Shown one piece after another: positions 61,115 through 64,000 of a stretch of 64,000 nucleotides of DNA. A program made the translations under genes and the position numbers. Each line of letters starts with the position of its first letter. The first letter of the stretch is position 1. A model generated the notes under the pieces. It had not been told where the DNA came from, searched no databases, and saw nothing but the letters and a program-made list of their open reading frames with translations. The DNA comes from Plumapathes pennacea. Lineage: Eukaryota; Cnidaria; Anthozoa; Antipatharia; Myriopathidae. The stretch is taken from contig OZ038464.1 in NCBI GenBank assembly GCA_964036295.1, positions 15,926,443 to 15,990,442 on the forward strand. The letters are read 5' to 3'.

Positions 61115-61686
61115 CTTTTTCTTTCATTTTCTCCGCTATTTGATGTCGTTCTTTCCCTTTCTTCTGTATTCTCTCTCCTCTTCTCTTTTTTTATTCGTTT
61201 CTTTCCTATTCTCCCTAACTATTTTGTCCTCTTCTCATTTCATCTCAATGATAACTTCACTTCTTATTTCTTCTCTTTTAATACTCCACGCCTTGTTTTT
61301 TCTCCCCCTCTCTTTCTTTCTCTATTTTCGCTGTCTTCAGACGTCTCGTCATTTCTTCTTTGATATCCCTACGTTCCTGTCGTCGATTTCGTTGTTTCCG
61401 TTTTCTGAATTCTAATCTTGTTTTCTTTTCTTAATGTCTCTTTTAAATCAAACAGGCATTTCTTCTTGTTCCTGTTTATCTATATTTTGTCTTTACCATC
61501 TTCGCTTGTTCCAAATCCAATTTTGTCTTTACCATCTTCACTTGTTCCTTAATGAAATAACCAAAAATGAATCTTCCTTAACTTTTAATTCGTGTTTCCT
61601 GGCCCAACAAGTAGACCTTCCTCTCTGATTGTGTGCGATTTTATTTTATTTTGTTTTGTTTTTGTTTTTGTTTTAATTTGTTTTAG
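61115..61686 (+). other. Pyrimidine-rich intron tract
   Basis: About 450 bp of strongly C/T-biased sense strand (TTTCTTTC, CTCCCCCTC) leads to the acceptor at 61686. Long apparent ORFs here are a by-product of the bias. Confidence 0.6.
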
Positions 61687-61787
61687 GAACTTATACATTC
61701 GCAATTAGTTCCGCCGACAGCTCTGAACTGTGGCTTAGTTCAGACGAAAGTCCTAAATCTTCTCAGCTGATAGCATATCTTGGTGAG
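61687..61787 (+). CDS. Gene C exon 4: PA14 domain
   Basis: Acceptor TGTTTTAG, donor GGTGAG|GTAAGT; phase 1 in, phase 0 out. TYTFAISSADSSELWLSSDE is the PA14 signature (F-x-I-S-S-x-D-S-x-E-L-W-L), followed by SQLIAYLGE. Confidence 0.85.
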
Positions 61788-61889
61788 GTAAGTACATGTA
61801 CCTCCTGTTGCGACAAAGAGGACTGGACGTAAAATGCGCCTTTGCTTCTAACACTCTTTAATCTTTTAATAAACATGTTGGCTTGCTAG

Positions 61890-61966
61890 GCTGGTTTTGC
61901 ATACGGCGCTACCAGTCGGTTTATGGACTTCTCTGTGAAAGACTCACAAACCTCGAAAAACATCGG
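61890..61966 (+). CDS. Gene C exon 5: PA14 domain
   Basis: Acceptor GCTTGCTAG, donor ATCGG|GTAAGA; phase 0 in, phase 2 out. Reads AGFAYGATSRFMDFSVKDSQ and TSKNI, aligning to the loop after the IAYLGE strand. Confidence 0.75.
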
Positions 61967-62307
61967 GTAAGAAGTGTGTTGTATTAATCTCACGTTCTAT
62001 TACGTTACTCGGTAAACGTCGGTATTTAAAGAAATAAAAACATTAAATTTTCCTAATTGAAATTTCTTCAAAATGCAAACATGTTTTAAAGAAAAAAACC
62101 TATCAGGTCAGGAGGCACATGAAAGCAAAAACATTTTGCGTCTTACCATGTAATTTTAAATGACTTGATTTAGCTTCACTGAGTTGTGTATCGTGTTGTG
62201 TATGGTGAGTTGTGTATCGTGTTGCCTGGGGTGATATTTTACGTTTCGTTATACTGCGTTACACTTTGTTCCGTTACGTTAACACGCCCACTTGACTGAT
62301 TCTTAAG

Positions 62308-62383
62308 CCTAATAGGAGGACAGAGTTATTACATCGAAGCTCTGCATAAACAAAAGCACAACAAAGAGCACATAGAAGTCGCT
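62308..62383 (+). CDS. Gene C exon 6: PA14 domain
   Basis: The acceptor at TTCTTAAG (not the AATAG eight bases later) keeps phase 2 and gives GLIGGQSYYIEALHKQKHNK then EHIEVA, the conserved YYIEALHKQ strand of the domain. Donor GTCGCT|GTAAGT, phase 0. Confidence 0.78.
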
Positions 62384-62592
62384 GTAAGTACTAAACTTAG
62401 GCATTAGAGCCGTTTTCGCATGACTGTTGAAAGTAATCGTGTCATTGCTTTTGTTTTGCATTTGCTACGCTTCCCGACTGATCCTAACAAGTTTAGAAAC
62501 ATTCTTGGCACATCAAGGTTGCGATATTCTCTCGCAAGAAAGCAAGTGGCGATGGCGTGTTCTCGCACTACTGATTCGTTAGTTAAGTTGTT

Positions 62593-62791
62593 GTTACACT
62601 GGTCGATTTGCAACGATACGATGTTGCACTAAAAATCGTTTAGGTGTAACACCCCATTGCGAACGATTTTTCGCGATGTTTGCAGTGCTGCAACGCGTTG
62701 CAAGTTTTTGAAAGCGATTCAGAAACTTGCAACACCGCTGCGTGAATTTTAAGCAAATCGGCGTTGCAAATCGTCGTTGCACCAGTGTAAC
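62593..62791. mobile_element. MITE with GTTACACTGG tips
   Basis: About 199 bp, beginning GTTACACTGGTCGATTTGCA and ending TGCACCAGTGTAAC, with further inverted similarity inside (GATTTGCAACG against CGTTGCAAATC). The target duplication is not clear. Within intron 6 of gene C. Confidence 0.65.
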
Positions 62792-63463
62792 ACCAGCTTA
62801 AAACCCAATCGCAATTACTTGGTTTTGGTACTTCTAATTGCCCGTCGGACGCGTTCTTGCTTGCCTCATTGATTGGCTCTGGGATTGTTTTGGTTTTGGT
62901 TTTTGACGGTCATCAAAAAAGCGCTCCATACGACAAACAGCTATTGACATTAAAACTATGAAATCAGGTTTAGCGTGTATTCACGTTTCCTTCACTAGTT
63001 GCTCCCTTTCACTCCCCAGCTCAAAATATAGATTCTCGCTAAACGTGTGAGTGATGTAATGAGAATCAACAGTTTAATGAGCTTTCATCTAAGCAAGCTA
63101 TCAAAAGCCAAATTATCCATACTGTGTATCTGGGGAGAAATTGGAGGAGAAAATTGATCACTCTTGGGAATAAAAGGGTTTAGGATAGCTCTTCAAAGGG
63201 TTTGTTTCCTATCAGCCGAATCTTGGGCCGTATTCACAAAATTTGATTTGTATTACGAATGAAAATGTGCATAAGTATCACTTTATGCAATGAAGGGATA
63301 CTGGTTCGTTAACTTTGTGCGCAAGGCTCTATCGCTCCTTGCGAACATTCATATAGTCACGAGGTCCAGATTTTAATTATATTTTAGTGAAATTATGACG
63401 GCTTATGTTGTAATACTTCAATTTAGTACTTTGAAACTTTCCTAGGAATAAACTTTGAATCGA

Positions 63464-63465
63464 GG

Positions 63466-63507
<42 letters not shown>
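63464..63507. repeat. Poly-T tract (about 44 T)
   Basis: An uninterrupted T run just upstream of the acceptor at 63519; it may extend the polypyrimidine tract or be the A-tail of a retroposed sequence on the minus strand. Length may be inexact. Confidence 0.85.
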
Positions 63508-63519
63508 CTTCTGTTGTAG

Positions 63520-63583
63520 TGGATTACGCCTGGGAATAAACGCTTGGAAATTATATCAACCAAGTACTTGTCGTCGTTTGTTG
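63520..63583 (+). CDS. Gene C exon 7: end of PA14 domain
   Basis: Acceptor CTGTTGTAG, donor TTTGTTG|GTATGT; phase 0 in, phase 1 out. Reads WITPGNKRLEIISTKYLSSF. Joined to exon 6 it gives HIEVAW, the typical last strand of PA14. Confidence 0.75.
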
Positions 63584-63772
63584 GTATGTGCATGTTGTTA
63601 CTGAATTGTGAAAAGCAGTGAGAGAAAAGAACGGTTAGGATGGATAGAAACAAACAAACAAACAAACAAACGAATGGATAAAGGACTGTAGGGAAAAAGG
63701 GAAGAGAGATCGAGATCGAGATCGAGTCTATTTCGACGTGCCCAAAGACATATTTTTGTTTGATTTTTGTAG

Positions 63773-63858
63773 ATTATTCAGCTTCATCTCAAGACATTTC
63801 GGCTCGAGAAGTATGTGTCATGAAACGTCACCGACCTCTTGAACTCAGATACACGAAG
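63773..63858 (+). CDS. Gene C exon 8
   Basis: Acceptor ATTTTTGTAG, donor ACGAAG|GTACAG; phase 1 in, phase 0 out. Reads DYSASSQDISAREVCVMKRH and RPLELRYTK. Linker after the PA14 domain. Confidence 0.65.
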
Positions 63859-63973
63859 GTACAGCAATCGATTCTTAATCGTGCAATGCGATTTTGTCGT
63901 TAAATTATTTTTCGTCCGTATAAATAAACCTGAAAGATAAATTAAACCTCCGTTCTCTTTATCGTGTGTTTAG

Positions 63974-64000
63974 TTTTTCACTCCGGAACAATATGATCCC
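63974..64000 (+). CDS. Gene C exon 9 (cut by window edge)
   Basis: Acceptor GTGTGTTTAG, then FFTPEQYDP in frame to the last base. The exon and the rest of the gene continue to the right. Confidence 0.6.

Larger units (their letters stand above)
56834..64000 (+). other. Gene C span: B4GALNT3/4-like glycosyltransferase, 5' half
   Basis: Nine exons join in phase (157, 137, 94, 101, 77, 76, 64, 86 and at least 27 coding bases; 819 in total, 273 codons). The order is type II signal anchor, stem, PA14 domain. Vertebrate B4GALNT3/4, which add GalNAc in beta-1,4 linkage to GlcNAc in the Golgi, have the same N-terminal anchor and PA14 domain; the match in the PA14 part (FGYIHP, TFAIS..DSSELWLS, YYIEALHKQ) is clear. 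The transferase domain is beyond the right edge, so catalytic competence cannot be judged. Confidence 0.78.

Noticed and set aside
61005-61415. 136-codon plus-strand frame rich in S, F and L
   Set aside because: Created by the pyrimidine-rich intron; its first part overlaps exon 3 of gene C in that exon's own frame, then reads through the donor.

Overview
The window is eukaryotic, intron-rich, AT-rich animal DNA. The gene content points to a cnidarian, most likely an anthozoan such as a stony coral: a DZIP3-type HEPN domain joined to an IRE1-like kinase and ankyrin repeats, Penelope-like elements with GIY-YIG ends, and many TA-flanked MITEs. The species is an inference; no organellar, rRNA or tRNA gene was seen.

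Three genes are readable, all on the + strand. Gene A (bases 1 to about 7.5 kb) is only the 3' end of an ankyrin-repeat gene. Gene B (15448 to about 51 kb) looks complete: a HEPN exon with an intact Rx4-6H RNase motif, one large IRE1-like kinase exon, three short linker exons, then eight exons that each carry two ankyrin repeats. Six of those eight exons lie in near-identical 1.3-kb tandem exon+intron units. The coding exons join without a phase conflict and give a protein of about 1105 residues, or about 1164 with an alternative last exon. Gene A is a paralogue of the 3' half of gene B, so the two came from a tandem gene duplication. Gene C (56834 to beyond the right edge) is the 5' half of a B4GALNT3/4-like glycosyltransferase gene: a type II signal anchor followed by a PA14 domain over nine phase-consistent exons. 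Its catalytic domain lies outside the window.

Layout. 1-2.3 kb: two ankyrin units of gene A. 2.4-9.3 kb: 3' block of gene A, with a Penelope-like insertion at 3715-4407. 9.3-15.4 kb: decayed intergenic DNA with a TTCATAG-rich repeat, MITEs and exon-like fragments. 15.4-23.2 kb: HEPN, kinase, linker and first ankyrin exon of gene B. 23.2-27.4 kb: intron with a dead ankyrin unit, a (TA)n tract and a MITE. 27.4-36.5 kb: six ankyrin units, interrupted by a 1.77-kb element. 36.6-46.55 kb: a 9.9-kb TA-flanked array of seven 263-bp inverted-repeat modules separated by six 1.35-kb cores. 46.55-53.1 kb: second copy of the 3' block, with a solo-LTR-like insertion and a Penelope RT fragment. 53.1-56.8 kb: decayed intergenic DNA. 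56.8-64 kb: gene C.

Biological reading. The gene A/B family has the same three parts as RNase L (ankyrin sensor, kinase-like hub, HEPN-superfamily RNase) but in the reverse order, and its sensor part is being amplified as exon cassettes. A role as an RNA-cleaving innate-defence receptor is an attractive hypothesis but is not shown by the sequence alone.
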